A stretch of DNA of 64,000 nucleotides from a bacterium (GTDB taxonomy: Bacteria; Bacteroidota; Bacteroidia; Flavobacteriales; Schleiferiaceae), in contig WGMI01000003.1 in the NCBI GenBank assembly GCA_016125155.1, forward strand, positions 124,001 to 188,000. Reading direction: 5' to 3'. This document shows, piece by piece, positions 1 to 9,139 of the stretch (position 1 is its first letter; each line of letters starts with the position of its first letter). Below the pieces are notes generated by a model that saw only the letters and a list, made by a program, of their open reading frames with translations, searched no databases and was not told the origin of the DNA. A program made the position numbers and the translations under genes.

Positions 1-119
1 TATGCGCTGTTTTGGTACAGGACGAACACCTGCTGTCTCAGGCGATAATAGGCGTGGATTTCGCCCGGACTCAAGTCATCCCAGGCTCGAAACTCCAGCT
101 TGGGTTCGGTGGATTTCAT
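1..119 (-). CDS. ElaA-like GNAT N-acetyltransferase, N-terminal fragment
   Basis: The complement reads from an ATG at 119 to the window edge, giving about 39 residues that begin MKSTEPKLEFRAWDDL and continue LRQQVFVLYQ. The pattern LRxxVFVxxQ near the N-terminus is the hallmark of the ElaA branch of GNAT acetyltransferases. Members are about 150 residues and acylate unknown small molecules or proteins with acetyl-CoA. The acetyl-CoA binding motif lies outside the window, so the assignment rests on the N-terminal signature only. It sits just downstream of a terminator for the preceding operon on the same strand, so it is probably transcribed separately. Confidence 0.6.
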   Translation of the reverse strand, partial: MKSTEPKLEFRAWDDLSPGEIHAYYRLRQQVFVLYQNSA

Positions 120-127
120 GGGTTAAA

Positions 128-161
128 AGTAAAATCCCCAGGGCGGTACGCTCCCGGGGAT
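128..161 (-). terminator. Rho-independent terminator of the sigma/anti-sigma/barrel operon
   Basis: ATCCCC (134-139) pairs with GGGGAT (156-161). The stem is extended by GGG (141-143) with CCC (153-155) after a one-base bulge. On the minus strand the hairpin is followed by TTTTACTTTT. It lies 24 bases past the stop of the barrel gene. Confidence 0.6.
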
Positions 162-184
162 CTGTACCTCCTTATAGGAATGCC

Positions 185-1345
185 CTAGAACGACCAGCCT
201 ACCGTGAGCGCCAAATTCCGGTACTCAGGCGCCTTATCCATGTCAAAGAAGGGGTTGAGGTCGTACTGAGCCGTGATCTTGAAACTGTTGAACCCGACCT
301 GGGCCAACAAGCCATAACGCCATGGGTTGGCATAGAAATCACCCCTCAATTCTTCTCGGGCATCGTCATTCTGGGCATCAGAGAATTTGATTTCGCGCTT
401 GAAGTAGGTGCACAACCCCCCATAGCCCCCGAGTCCGAGGGTAAAAGCCTTGTCCATTCCCCCATCGCTCAGATCGAGTTGGAACATGACAGGGATGTTC
501 AGATAACCGTTGCGGTACTCCGTATGCTTGACGTTGTATTCCGCATCAGCCTCGGTAAAATAGACGCTGTCCTGGGCCTTGGCAATGATGTTCTTTCCGC
601 GGAGCGTGAAGTCGTGCCAGGTATAAGACAGGCCATATTTGATGTAGAACTTGCTTTCGGGACTGCCCAAACGCGTTTTCCAATGCACCCCGAATTCGTA
701 GATGTTCGATTTCCACACATCGAGTTCCCCCTTGCCCCCAATGGGTTTGAAATCGGAGTCGTAGAGATTGTTGATGCCGAGGTGAAAGTCAACCAGTACA
801 TTGGTCTTTCTGGGGCTGTTCTTTTTATCATACCAGTCCCACTCAAAATCGTCTTCGTCCATATCGAAGTCAAAAATCTCGACGTCATTGGTGTCGGATT
901 GATCGTAACGGCGGGCCTCTTCTTCCCAACGGCGCGCCCAGGCCTCCGATTCGCCTTCGCCCATTTGATCGGCTTTCTGGCTCATTTCCTCTGCATCGCG
1001 CTCCATTTGCTCTTCGATGCGTTCGAGCTCTTTTTCGGTTTCTTCGACAATTTGAGCGCGCGCCTTTTGGGCTGCTTCCAAAGTCATTTGGCCTTCCGCC
1101 AATTGGCGGTTTACTTCCGCCATTTTTTCGTTTTGGCGCTGTACGGCCTTTTGCATTTCGAGCGCCGACTCCTTCATGCGCTCCGCGAGGAGTTCAAGCT
1201 CTTTGGCGTCTTTCGACATCAGGGTGATTTCCTTTTCCTCCCCGGCGTGTTCGCTCTGGGTCGTGTCTACCTGGGCGCGGGAGCTCAAGCCCGTGGCTGT
1301 AAGCAAAGTACCGCACAACAGGGCTTTGATCGCTGCATTCTTCAT
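185..1345 (-). CDS. Coiled-coil plus outer-membrane beta-barrel protein, third gene of an ECF sigma operon
   Basis: This 386-residue protein has a signal peptide (cleavage near SRAQ, residue 25). A long charged helical segment with heptad-like Glu/Lys/Gln/Met content follows (about residues 40-150), then an acidic linker (DFDMDEDDFEWDW). The C-terminal half (about 180-386) alternates aromatic and polar residues and ends in VGWSF, as in porin-like or PorT-like barrels of Bacteroidota. The start is the ATG at 1345, which overlaps the stop of the upstream anti-sigma-like gene as ATGA, so the two are translationally coupled. No enzyme motif is seen. An envelope-stress sensor or structural role is inferred from its operon with an ECF sigma factor. 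The exact family is not recognised. Confidence 0.7.
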   Translation of the reverse strand: MKNAAIKALLCGTLLTATGLSSRAQVDTTQSEHAGEEKEITLMSKDAKELELLAERMKESALEMQKAVQRQNEKMAEVNRQLAEGQMTLEAAQKARAQIVEETEKELERIEEQMERDAEEMSQKADQMGEGESEAWARRWEEEARRYDQSDTNDVEIFDFDMDEDDFEWDWYDKKNSPRKTNVLVDFHLGINNLYDSDFKPIGGKGELDVWKSNIYEFGVHWKTRLGSPESKFYIKYGLSYTWHDFTLRGKNIIAKAQDSVYFTEADAEYNVKHTEYRNGYLNIPVMFQLDLSDGGMDKAFTLGLGGYGGLCTYFKREIKFSDAQNDDAREELRGDFYANPWRYGLLAQVGFNSFKITAQYDLNPFFDMDKAPEYRNLALTVGWSF

Positions 1346-2121
1346 GGTTCCGGGGTTGTTTGAGGTTGATCCGCTCTGGGGCGGGGTTGGTTGAAACGCT
1401 TGCTGAGATCGCGCTGCATGGCGAACAATTCGCGGACGGGCTTTCGCAGTTCTTCGAGCGGCAGTTGGGGCTTGGGGGCCGTTTCGATCGGCTCGCCCCG
1501 CAGCAACTGAACAATACTGCGAGCCGCATAGGTCTTGAGCTGTTCGTCGTAGGGCTCGACTTCTTCAATTTCAAGAGGGGCAATCACATCTTCCGCGTTC
1601 GGCAATATCAGCTTAAAGCGAATGGGGGATTCGGGTACAGTCAAAGGCGGAAGTCCCAGCGCGTTCAAGGCCAACCGCTCCATAGGCGCAGAGGTTCCCT
1701 CTGTTGGGGGGTCTGTCTGGGCCGTCTTACTTCCTGTCCTTTTCGGGGCAGCTCTCCAGCCCCGGGGGTCCGGAGAGCTGAGGACGGGTTGAACCGGGAG
1801 GGCTTTTGGCACCGAGGAGGGTTCTTTGGCGGTCGGCGCTTCGGTCGTAGAAAGGGCTGGACGCGCTGCCGGAATCCCCGCTTCTTGAACCACGTTCAAC
1901 ACGGGTCGGTCCGAATAAAAACCGTACTGAGCCAGCCATCCCCCGAGGCCGATCATCAGTAAAAAACCCGCAACTCGGGTCCAAGACATCCGCGCTGGTG
2001 CAGATTTCTCGGCCTCCAAACGGGCCCAAAACTCGGGACTCGGTGCGGTGCGGTGCTCCTCGAGCCCCCGGCGGAAATAGGCATCGATGGGGTGCTCGGG
2101 GTCTTGGGGTACTTTTTTCAT
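1342..2121 (-). CDS. Putative membrane anti-sigma factor
   Basis: This 259-residue protein has a short cytosolic N-terminus containing PSPEFWARLEAEK, a pattern common in Bacteroidota anti-sigma-like proteins. A single transmembrane segment follows (about residues 48-66, VAGFLLMIGLGGWLAQYGF), then a proline-rich extracytoplasmic region and a charged C-terminus. It lies 20 bases downstream of an ECF sigma gene and overlaps the next gene by ATGA. Position and topology are the basis for the anti-sigma call; no zinc-binding ZAS motif is visible. Start: ATG at 2121 (MKKVPQ), preferred over the in-frame GTG one codon upstream. Confidence 0.6.
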   Translation of the reverse strand: MKKVPQDPEHPIDAYFRRGLEEHRTAPSPEFWARLEAEKSAPARMSWTRVAGFLLMIGLGGWLAQYGFYSDRPVLNVVQEAGIPAARPALSTTEAPTAKEPSSVPKALPVQPVLSSPDPRGWRAAPKRTGSKTAQTDPPTEGTSAPMERLALNALGLPPLTVPESPIRFKLILPNAEDVIAPLEIEEVEPYDEQLKTYAARSIVQLLRGEPIETAPKPQLPLEELRKPVRELFAMQRDLSKRFNQPRPRADQPQTTPEP

Positions 2122-2141
2122 CACATTTCGTTTTAATCGCG

Positions 2142-2699
2142 TTAGCGCATTTGCAGTCTTTGGTGCTCGAGCTGAGATTGGAGCAGTTTGCGGGCCTTGT
2201 GCAGTTGCGACCGAGAGGTGGCCGGGTCGATGTTGAGGAGTTCCGCGATTTCGCTGTGATCGTAGCCCTCGATGGCGTAGAGGTTGAACACCACCCTGTA
2301 GCCCGTGGGCAGGGCGTTGACGAGTCTCAGGAGCTCTTCGGCTTCTAATCCGTTCGGCGCCTCAAAACCCGAAGGCGCTTGGGCTTCGTCGACTTCGTCG
2401 AGGGCCACAAACACATTCTGGCGATAGCGAATAAAGTTGAGCGATTCGTTGGCGGCAATTCTCCTCAACCAAGGTTCAATCGACTTGACTTCCTCCAAAT
2501 CCGACAGTTTGTCGAGGGCTTTCAGCAGGGCGTTTTGAAGCACCTCCTCGGCATCCTCCAACGACCGCACATAGCGTCGGCACACCGCCAACATGGCGGG
2601 AGCAAAACGCTCACAAAAGGCGCGCTGAGCCCTTCGATCGCCGCGGCGGCAGCGTTCTAAGAGATCGGGCGTATGCGTGGGCAATCGAAGAATGCGCAT
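2142..2699 (-). CDS. ECF-type RNA polymerase sigma factor
   Basis: This 185-residue protein is the usual size for sigma-70 ECF factors. Region 2 is seen at about residues 28-95 (FAPAMLAVCRRYVRSLEDAEEVLQNALLKAL, then SIEPWLRRIAANESLNFIRYRQ). Region 4 is at about 125-180 (LPTGYRVVFNLYAIEGYDHSEIAELLNI, then SRSQLHKARKLLQ). It directs RNA polymerase to a dedicated regulon. The next gene on the same strand encodes a single-pass membrane protein that probably holds it inactive, followed by an outer-membrane barrel gene, so the operon looks like an envelope-signal circuit. ATG at 2699. It is divergent from rnr across a 158-base gap. Confidence 0.92.
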   Translation of the reverse strand: MRILRLPTHTPDLLERCRRGDRRAQRAFCERFAPAMLAVCRRYVRSLEDAEEVLQNALLKALDKLSDLEEVKSIEPWLRRIAANESLNFIRYRQNVFVALDEVDEAQAPSGFEAPNGLEAEELLRLVNALPTGYRVVFNLYAIEGYDHSEIAELLNIDPATSRSQLHKARKLLQSQLEHQRLQMR

Positions 2700-2843
2700 T
2701 GGGGCCTTGGGTTACCAGGTCTACTCTCTTAAGACACCCCAAAACCCCTTCGGCGTTGCCTCGGCGGTGAAAAAACCCCAATCAGATGCATAAAGTGCTC
2801 AATATCAACAATTTTAATTTCCAGCTTCCGAAACAGGGCTTCG

Positions 2844-2851
2844 TACCTTCG
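2844..2851 (+). promoter_or_regulatory. Candidate -7 box for rnr
   Basis: TACCTTCG matches the Bacteroidota -7 element TAnnTTTG with one change (T to C). It ends 6 bases before the rnr start codon, so a near-leaderless transcript would result. No clear TTG is seen at the usual distance upstream. Confidence 0.35.
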
Positions 2852-2857
2852 TGAAAT

Positions 2858-5047
2858 ATGCCGAAAAAACGAAAGCTGCCGCATCTGCCACGCAAGAAAG
2901 GATCGTCCAGCAACGCCTTCAAACACGATGTGCTGAGTGCGCTCGGAAGGCTCAAAGACCATACCGCCCAACTCGATCAACTCGCCCAAGCGCTTGGACA
3001 CGACGATCCCGGAAGCCGACACAAAATCCTGACCGCCCTCGAAGCCTTGGTGGCCGAAAACCGGGTGCGCAAACTCCCGGAAGGCCGCTATCAGCTTATC
3101 ACCGTCGATCAGCACCTGCTGGGTCGGGTCGAAATGACCTCTACAGGAGCTGCTTATGTAGTGTGCGAAGGCAGCGCCGAAGACATCTACATCCCCCCCA
3201 GAAGGGTGCGCCACGCCCTGCACGGAGATACGGTTCGCGTGATGCTCTACGCCCGGCGCAAAGGACACAAACCCGAAGGAGAAATCGTCGAAATCGTGAC
3301 GCGCAAGCGCATGGAGTTTGTCGGTGTGCTGCAAATGAGCGGGCATTTTGGCTTTCTGGTGCCGGACAACCGCAAGATGATGGTGGATTTGTACATCCCC
3401 AAAGAAGCGCTCAATGGAGCGGTGGATGGCCAAAAGTGTTTAGCCCGCATCACCGATTGGCCCGAAAAAGCCAGCTCGCCCTTTGGAGAAATCGTCGAGA
3501 TCCTCGGTCAGCCGGGCGAACACCACGTCGAGATTCACTCCATTTTGGCCGAATACGGCTTGCCGTATCGCTTTACCGACGAGATTGAGGCCGAGGCCCT
3601 GGCCATTCCGCGGGAAATCACCGACAGAGATGTGGCAGCGCGCCGCGATTTTCGGCAGGTAACCACCTTTACCATAGACCCCTTCGACGCCAAAGACTTC
3701 GACGACGCCCTGTCGATTCGGAAGCTCGAAAACGGTCGGGTAGAAGTCGGGGTCCACATTGCCGATGTAACCCACTACCTCAAAGCGGGCAGCGCGCTCG
3801 ATCGGGAGGCCGAGCAACGCGCCACATCGGTCTATTTGGTGGATCGGGTCGTTCCCATGTTGCCTGAGGTCCTCAGCAACGATTTGTGCTCTCTCCGCCC
3901 CAACGAAGACAAGTGCTGTTTTTCCGCGGTGTTCGAACTCGATCATCGGGCAGTGGTTCACGAGCGTTGGTTTGGGCGCACCCTGATCCACTCCGACCAT
4001 CGCTTTGCTTACGAAGACGCCCAGGCCATTATCGAAGGAGGCGAACACGCTTTGAAAGATGAAGTCCTCGAACTTCACAAACTGGCCCGTCAGCTTCGAG
4101 AACGCCGCATTCAAAAGGGCGCCTTGTTGTTTGACCGAGAGGAGGTCAAGTTCACCCTAGACGAAAACGGCAACCCTTTGGGCATCTATTTCAAGGTATC
4201 CAAAGAAGCCAACCACCTTATCGAGGAGTTTATGTTGCTCGCCAACCGCGAGGTGGCTGAGTTTGTGGGAAAAAAGCGAGACGGAGGACCTACCGGCAAA
4301 ACCTTTGTCTACCGGGTCCACGACGATCCGGACCCTGGCAAGCTTCTCGACCTCAACAACTTCGTCAAACAGTTTGGCTATCAACTCCACTTGGGCAGTA
4401 GAAAGAGTGTGACCGACAGTCTGAACCAGATGTTGGCCGAAGTCAAGGGCAAAGGAGAGGCGCGGATGATTGAAACCCTTGCTTTGCGCAGCATGGCCAA
4501 GGCCGAGTACAGCACCCGCAACGTGGGGCACTACGGGCTGGCGTTCGACTACTATTCGCATTTTACCTCGCCCATTCGGCGGTATCCCGATGTCATGGCG
4601 CACCGCTTGCTCCAGCACTACCTCGACGAAGGGCAGAGCGTTCCTTCTGATGTTTGGGAGGCCCAGTGCAAGCACAGTTCCGAACGGGAAAAGCTGGCGG
4701 CCGAGGCCGAGCGCGCTTCGATTAAATACATGCAGGCCAAGTTCATGGCCGACCGGGAAGGCCAGAGTTTTGACGGTATCATCTCCGGGGTTACCGACTG
4801 GGGCGTCTATGTAGAGATTACCGAAACCCACTGCGAAGGCATGGTCCGCATCCGCGATTTCCGCGACGACTACTACGTCTTTGACGAAAAGAACTACCAG
4901 ATTGTGGGCGATGCCACCGGTCGTCGGTACCGCCTTGGAGATCCGCTCCGCGTCAAGGTCCGGAAAGTCGATGTTGAGAAAAAACAGATCGACCTCGAGC
5001 TCGACGATCCCTATGGGCGCAAGCGCGGCCGTGAACAAGACGATTAA
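2858..5047 (+). CDS. rnr: Ribonuclease R
   Basis: A 729-residue 3'-5' exoribonuclease that degrades structured RNA and helps ribosome quality control. It has a basic N-terminus with a winged-helix/cold-shock region and a central RNB domain. The metal-binding active-site cluster DPFDAKDFDDALS falls at about residues 272-285, and HYGLAFDYYSHFTSPIRRYPD marks the end of RNB. A C-terminal S1 domain follows (DGIISGVTDWGVYVEI, about residue 643 onward), then a short charged tail. Length and domain order are those of RNase R rather than RNase II. ATG at 2858. The gene converges with the M1 peptidase gene; the two stop codons share the bases TTAA at 5044-5047. Confidence 0.95.
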   Translation: MPKKRKLPHLPRKKGSSSNAFKHDVLSALGRLKDHTAQLDQLAQALGHDDPGSRHKILTALEALVAENRVRKLPEGRYQLITVDQHLLGRVEMTSTGAAYVVCEGSAEDIYIPPRRVRHALHGDTVRVMLYARRKGHKPEGEIVEIVTRKRMEFVGVLQMSGHFGFLVPDNRKMMVDLYIPKEALNGAVDGQKCLARITDWPEKASSPFGEIVEILGQPGEHHVEIHSILAEYGLPYRFTDEIEAEALAIPREITDRDVAARRDFRQVTTFTIDPFDAKDFDDALSIRKLENGRVEVGVHIADVTHYLKAGSALDREAEQRATSVYLVDRVVPMLPEVLSNDLCSLRPNEDKCCFSAVFELDHRAVVHERWFGRTLIHSDHRFAYEDAQAIIEGGEHALKDEVLELHKLARQLRERRIQKGALLFDREEVKFTLDENGNPLGIYFKVSKEANHLIEEFMLLANREVAEFVGKKRDGGPTGKTFVYRVHDDPDPGKLLDLNNFVKQFGYQLHLGSRKSVTDSLNQMLAEVKGKGEARMIETLALRSMAKAEYSTRNVGHYGLAFDYYSHFTSPIRRYPDVMAHRLLQHYLDEGQSVPSDVWEAQCKHSSEREKLAAEAERASIKYMQAKFMADREGQSFDGIISGVTDWGVYVEITETHCEGMVRIRDFRDDYYVFDEKNYQIVGDATGRRYRLGDPLRVKVRKVDVEKKQIDLELDDPYGRKRGREQDD

Positions 5048-6879
5048 GGCTTGACCCAGCGGTTGTTTTCGAGGTGGAGGTCCGCAGTGTATTCGAGGGG
5101 ATCGAGCTGTACCTCATCGAGCGCGTTGAAGTCGGCGCGTACCGTGCATTCGTATCGAGGGGCGTAGCCATTCCAAAACGGAAGCGGCTGAGCCGATCCC
5201 GGGGCGGCTTCGAAACACCAATCGAGCGGTACTTTCAGCGAACGTCGGGTTCCGTCCTCAAAGACCAACACCAGCTCCAGAGGCATGGGAATGCTGCCTT
5301 TTCGTTCGAGGACAATCCGAATTTGGTCTCGTCCCACGGCCCGAACCTCGACAATACCGTGATCGATGGTCTGGGTGGTCCCTGTCCACAGATCGCTATA
5401 CCACTGCAGTTGCATGCCCGAACGACGCTCTAGTATGCGCACCAGATCTGAAGGCTCCGGATGGGTAAACGCGTACTTTCGGTAGAATTCGCGTAGACCC
5501 GCTCTAAAAACGGGGGTGCCGACCATCCCCTCCAACTGCCATAAAAACAACTCGCCCATCACATATGCTCCCATTCCATAGGACTTGTTGCGGGTATAGA
5601 AATCCGCGGGGGTGCTGAGAGGCTCCACCAGACCGGCTAGCGCAGCCTTTCGATAACTGTGCACAGCCGAGCGATGCGGATTCGGGTCGCCCGTGGGAAA
5701 CAAGCCCTCCATGACCACGGCCTCGGCATAGCTCGTAAAGCCCTCATCCATCCAAGGATAGCGCTGTTCGTCGGTGGCGATGATGCCATAGAACCAATTG
5801 TGCGCGGCCTCGTGCACCATCAACCCGACAAAGCCTTCAATTTGATCGGGTTTGGCGGCTCCCAGCACCATAGTGCACATCGGGTATTCCATTCCCCCGT
5901 CACCACCCTGAATCACCGTAAACCGCGGATAGGGATAGCCACCAATCAAGGTGTCCATCGTGTTAAAAAATCGCACCGTATAGTCTTGTAGTGCCTTCCA
6001 GCTGGCCGCTTCTGACCTGGGGCCCCGGGCGAAGTACAGATCGGTTCCCCTGCCGCTTTGGGTCGCAGAAATGCGGTAGTCGCGGTCGGCGGCCCAGGCA
6101 AAGTCGTGGACATTTTCGGCCGAAAAGTGCCATTCTGCCCATTCCGCTTTCGGTCCTTTGGCTTCGGGGCAATACGCCTGTGCCAAGGCCGCAGGGAGGG
6201 CACACGCATTGACCAACACCCCTGTACCCGCCAAAACAAAAGCACTCCGGGCCCGGATGCGTACGTCAAAATTGCCAAAAATCCCAAAGAACTCGCGATT
6301 GACATAAGGCAAGGTTTTCCAACCATGGCGATCGTATTGCGCCAGCTTGGGATACCACTGCGTACAGGTATAGTCGATGCTTTCATTGTTGTCCCTGCCC
6401 GACCGACGAATTTGCACCGGAACCTGGGCTTCGAATTCAGTATCGATGCGCACCCGACCTCCGGGTGGTATCGGTTTGTCGAGATAGACCTTGAGGGTGG
6501 TTTCCCGGGTCTCGGTGCGCTGTGCGACCCCGTTTACTTTCAGCGAACGCACTTTGTTCCACCCCTGCTCCGAGGCAGACATTGATTCAAAACGCCCTTT
6601 CATGCGGCCGTCGGGGTCGGGCAGGGCGGCCGTGCGTTCCGCCATGGCCGTTCCAGGTTGAAAAGCGTTGAAATAGAGATGGAAGAACAATTCGTGCAGC
6701 GTATCAGCAGCCCCCGATTGAAAGGCGATTTCCTGAGTGCCTTTGATGCGGTGCTTCGAGTCGTCGAGCTCTACCTGCATCCGATAATCGGCCCGAGAAA
6801 GACCCGCGGTAGTTTGGGCCTCTGCCGCCTCAACGCTACAGAGGAGGAAGATCCAACGGACTGCATTGATTCTTTTCAC
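5044..6879 (-). CDS. M1 family zinc metallopeptidase (exported)
   Basis: Aminopeptidase-type protein, about 611 residues from the GTG at 6879, which is followed by a plausible signal peptide (KRINAVRWIFLLCSVEAAEAQ). It contains the zinc motif HEAAH followed by NW, the downstream glutamate in WMDEGFTSYAEA, and GGMEYP in place of the classical GxMEN exopeptidase motif. The N-terminal beta-sandwich of M1 enzymes is recognisable (YRMQVELDDSKHRIKGTQEI). The open frame continues upstream to 7002, but that part runs into the metallo-hydrolase gene on the same strand, so the GTG is preferred. It probably trims peptides in the periplasm or at the outer membrane; the substrate is unknown. Confidence 0.85.
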   Translation of the reverse strand: MKRINAVRWIFLLCSVEAAEAQTTAGLSRADYRMQVELDDSKHRIKGTQEIAFQSGAADTLHELFFHLYFNAFQPGTAMAERTAALPDPDGRMKGRFESMSASEQGWNKVRSLKVNGVAQRTETRETTLKVYLDKPIPPGGRVRIDTEFEAQVPVQIRRSGRDNNESIDYTCTQWYPKLAQYDRHGWKTLPYVNREFFGIFGNFDVRIRARSAFVLAGTGVLVNACALPAALAQAYCPEAKGPKAEWAEWHFSAENVHDFAWAADRDYRISATQSGRGTDLYFARGPRSEAASWKALQDYTVRFFNTMDTLIGGYPYPRFTVIQGGDGGMEYPMCTMVLGAAKPDQIEGFVGLMVHEAAHNWFYGIIATDEQRYPWMDEGFTSYAEAVVMEGLFPTGDPNPHRSAVHSYRKAALAGLVEPLSTPADFYTRNKSYGMGAYVMGELFLWQLEGMVGTPVFRAGLREFYRKYAFTHPEPSDLVRILERRSGMQLQWYSDLWTGTTQTIDHGIVEVRAVGRDQIRIVLERKGSIPMPLELVLVFEDGTRRSLKVPLDWCFEAAPGSAQPLPFWNGYAPRYECTVRADFNALDEVQLDPLEYTADLHLENNRWVKP

Positions 6880-6907
6880 CGGTTTTTCTTGATTAATAAT
6901 AAACGGT

Positions 6908-7768
6908 TTACCACAAATCGACCAGCGCACCCGCGGTTTGCAGCCGTATGCCCTTTTCGGTTTGGGCCAACCGGGCACATTCAAGGGCAGGATCGTGCTC
7001 AAAAAAGAGCAACCATTCCCCAGCGACAGCTTGTTGGAGCAAAGCCGCTTTCTCTTCGAGGGTCAGCAACGGGCGGGTATCGTAGCCCATCACCCAAGCC
7101 AGCGGTATATGGGCTGCCGACGGAATGAGGTCGGCCAAATACACTACGGTTCTTCCTTCCACCTCCAACAACGGCAGCATCATGGATTCCGTATGCCCGC
7201 TTACGCGCAAACAATCAAAACCCAAGGGTGTCGAGACCCGATCCAAAACCCCCGCAGTTTCCGGAAGCGCTATCCATTCGAGTTGACCCGATTCCTGGAT
7301 GGGGAGAATGTTCTCGGCCAAGAAACTGGCCTTTTCTCTCGGGTTGGGTCGCGTGGCCCAGCCCCAGTGCGCTTCGTTTGACCAAAAACGCGCCTTGGGA
7401 AAAGCCGGCGCCCAGTGGTCTCCCGAGCGTTCGATGGCCCCCCCGCAATGGTCAAAATGCAAATGGGTCAAAAACACATCGGTGATGTCCGCCCGTTCAA
7501 ATCCCCTGGAGCGCAATTGATCGTCGAGGTTGTCCGGACCGTGGAGGTGATAGTGACCAAAGAACTTGTCGTCCTGTTTGTTGCCAATGCCGGTGTCGAT
7601 CAAAATCAAACGGTCGCCGTGTTCGACCAACATGCTCCGCATGGCCCAGGAACACAAATTCAAATCGTCGGCGGGCTGGCTCTTTTGCCAAAGCGTTTTG
7701 GGCACTACGCCGAACATGGCGCCCCCGTCCAATTTAAAATGTCCTGTGTTGAGGCTGTGGAGTTTCAT
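6908..7768 (-). CDS. Metallo-beta-lactamase-fold hydrolase
   Basis: This 286-residue protein carries the family metal motif HLHFDHCGG (about residues 101-109), a later metal-ligand histidine in VSGHTESMM, and the aspartate of VYLADLIPSA. Its size and N-terminus (HSLNTGHFKLDGGAMFG, then LIDTGIG) resemble the quorum-quenching lactonase or N-acyl-hydrolase branch of the superfamily, but the substrate cannot be told from sequence. No signal peptide, so probably cytoplasmic. ATG at 7768. It lies 28 bases upstream of the M1 peptidase start on the same strand and may be co-transcribed with it. Confidence 0.85.
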   Translation of the reverse strand: MKLHSLNTGHFKLDGGAMFGVVPKTLWQKSQPADDLNLCSWAMRSMLVEHGDRLILIDTGIGNKQDDKFFGHYHLHGPDNLDDQLRSRGFERADITDVFLTHLHFDHCGGAIERSGDHWAPAFPKARFWSNEAHWGWATRPNPREKASFLAENILPIQESGQLEWIALPETAGVLDRVSTPLGFDCLRVSGHTESMMLPLLEVEGRTVVYLADLIPSAAHIPLAWVMGYDTRPLLTLEEKAALLQQAVAGEWLLFFEHDPALECARLAQTEKGIRLQTAGALVDLW

Positions 7769-7828
7769 GGTTCGATTGTCCGTTTTATAAGGGGTTTATG
7801 CCACCTTTGCAGCAAGCCACCAAGATAA

Positions 7829-8701
7829 ATGAAGCCCGCCCGTTTCGTTCCCCCCGCATTGCTCCTGTTCGCTGGGGTGCTGTCGACCCCTTCGTGTACC
7901 TCGTGTCAACCGGAATCTGATCCTGTCGATGCCTCTGATACCTTGGTCTACACGATCAAAACCCTCGACAAAGTCATGGGGACCTGCGATTCGCTCAGTA
8001 CCGAACCCTGTGCCAAGGTGCACATCGAGTATTTTGAACCCACAGAGGGTGTGCCCGATTCTGTGCTCCGGCGCATCCAATCGATCGTTCAAGGCGACCT
8101 GGGTCAATACGACAGTCCAGAGAGCCCCGGGGCCTCAGGCATGTTTGACCACCTTTCAGGACCCGAACGCACAGCGGCGCTTTTTATCGAAGAATACAGC
8201 GCCATGGTGAAGGAATTGCCCGAGTTCATTACGCCCTGGGAGCTCGACATCACGGCTTCGATTCACTTCAACCAAAGCGATTTTTTGGGTTATACCATTC
8301 TCGTATACGCCTATACCGGCGGTGCCCACGGCAATTCGGGCAGTCGGCATCGCTGCATTCACCTTCCTAGCGGGGATACGCTCGGTTATGTCGATCTACT
8401 GGTTCCAGATCAAGTCGAAGCCTTTACCCAAATTGCAGAACAACAGTTTCGCACCCAAAACGAGATCGCGGACCCCAGTCTCAACGCTGCGGGGTTTTGG
8501 TTTGATGAAGATCGATTCTACGTCAGTAAGAATTTCTTCTTATCGAAAGATGGGGTTCATTTTCAGTATTCTCAATACGAAATTGCCCCCTATTCTATGG
8601 GTCAACCCGAGTTTGTGGTCGATTGGAAAACCATAGCTCCCTACCTCGGTGCCCGATTTCAGCCTTTGGCCTCGACCCTTCAGAATACTCCAGAAAGCTG
8701 A
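7829..8701 (+). CDS. DUF3298-domain lipoprotein
   Basis: A 290-residue secreted protein with a signal peptide and a cysteine cluster (LSTPSCTSC) that could serve as a lipidation site. The motif YTGGAHGN at about residue 163 and the following LPSGDTLGYVDLL are characteristic of DUF3298/RsiV-like proteins, which are extracytoplasmic and in some anti-sigma factors bind lysozyme. There is no transmembrane or sigma-binding part here, so only an envelope lipoprotein of unknown role can be claimed. It is divergent from the metallo-hydrolase gene and converges with rpiB (9 bases apart). Confidence 0.75.
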   Translation: MKPARFVPPALLLFAGVLSTPSCTSCQPESDPVDASDTLVYTIKTLDKVMGTCDSLSTEPCAKVHIEYFEPTEGVPDSVLRRIQSIVQGDLGQYDSPESPGASGMFDHLSGPERTAALFIEEYSAMVKELPEFITPWELDITASIHFNQSDFLGYTILVYAYTGGAHGNSGSRHRCIHLPSGDTLGYVDLLVPDQVEAFTQIAEQQFRTQNEIADPSLNAAGFWFDEDRFYVSKNFFLSKDGVHFQYSQYEIAPYSMGQPEFVVDWKTIAPYLGARFQPLASTLQNTPES

Positions 8702-8710
8702 ACAGATCCC

Positions 8711-9139
8711 TTAGAGTTCGATTTTCTCCACCCGTCCTTGATGCCGGCCGCCTTCGAATTCTGTTTGAACAAACACGTCAAACACCTGGGTGGCTTCGTC
8801 CAAATCCATGTAGCGCCCAGGTAAACTGAGCACGTTGGCATCGTTGTGCCGGCGCCCCATTTCGGCCATCATCCGGTTCCACGCCAAAATAGCGCGAATG
8901 CCTCGGTGCCTGTTGAGCGCAATGTTGATTCCGTTGCCCGAACCGCATACCGCTACACCCAAATCAGCCTCCCGGTTCAATACGGTTTTGGACAGGGCAT
9001 GCGCAAAATCGGGATAATCGACACTTTGGTCGCTGTCGGTTCCTAAATCAATCACCTCGTGTCCCTGATCGAGTGCATAGTGCACCAGGTGCTGTTTCAT
9101 CTCATAGCCAGCGTGGTCAGAGGATAGTGCGATTTTCAT
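8711..9139 (-). CDS. rpiB: Ribose-5-phosphate isomerase B
   Basis: A 142-residue protein of the RpiB/LacA/LacB family, which interconverts ribose 5-phosphate and ribulose 5-phosphate in the pentose phosphate pathway. Seen are the phosphate-binding start KIALSSDHAGYE, the catalytic cysteine in AVCGSGNGI, and the substrate loop RAILAWN. Length is standard. ATG at 9139. Its upstream side is the 446-base gene-free region described below, so it has ample room for its own promoter. Confidence 0.93.
   Translation of the reverse strand: MKIALSSDHAGYEMKQHLVHYALDQGHEVIDLGTDSDQSVDYPDFAHALSKTVLNREADLGVAVCGSGNGINIALNRHRGIRAILAWNRMMAEMGRRHNDANVLSLPGRYMDLDEATQVFDVFVQTEFEGGRHQGRVEKIEL

Noticed and set aside
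8865..8880. parS half-site-like GGTTCCACGCC (also near 6555 and 49463)
   Set aside because: Only one half of the palindrome matches. Such 8-base matches are expected by chance.
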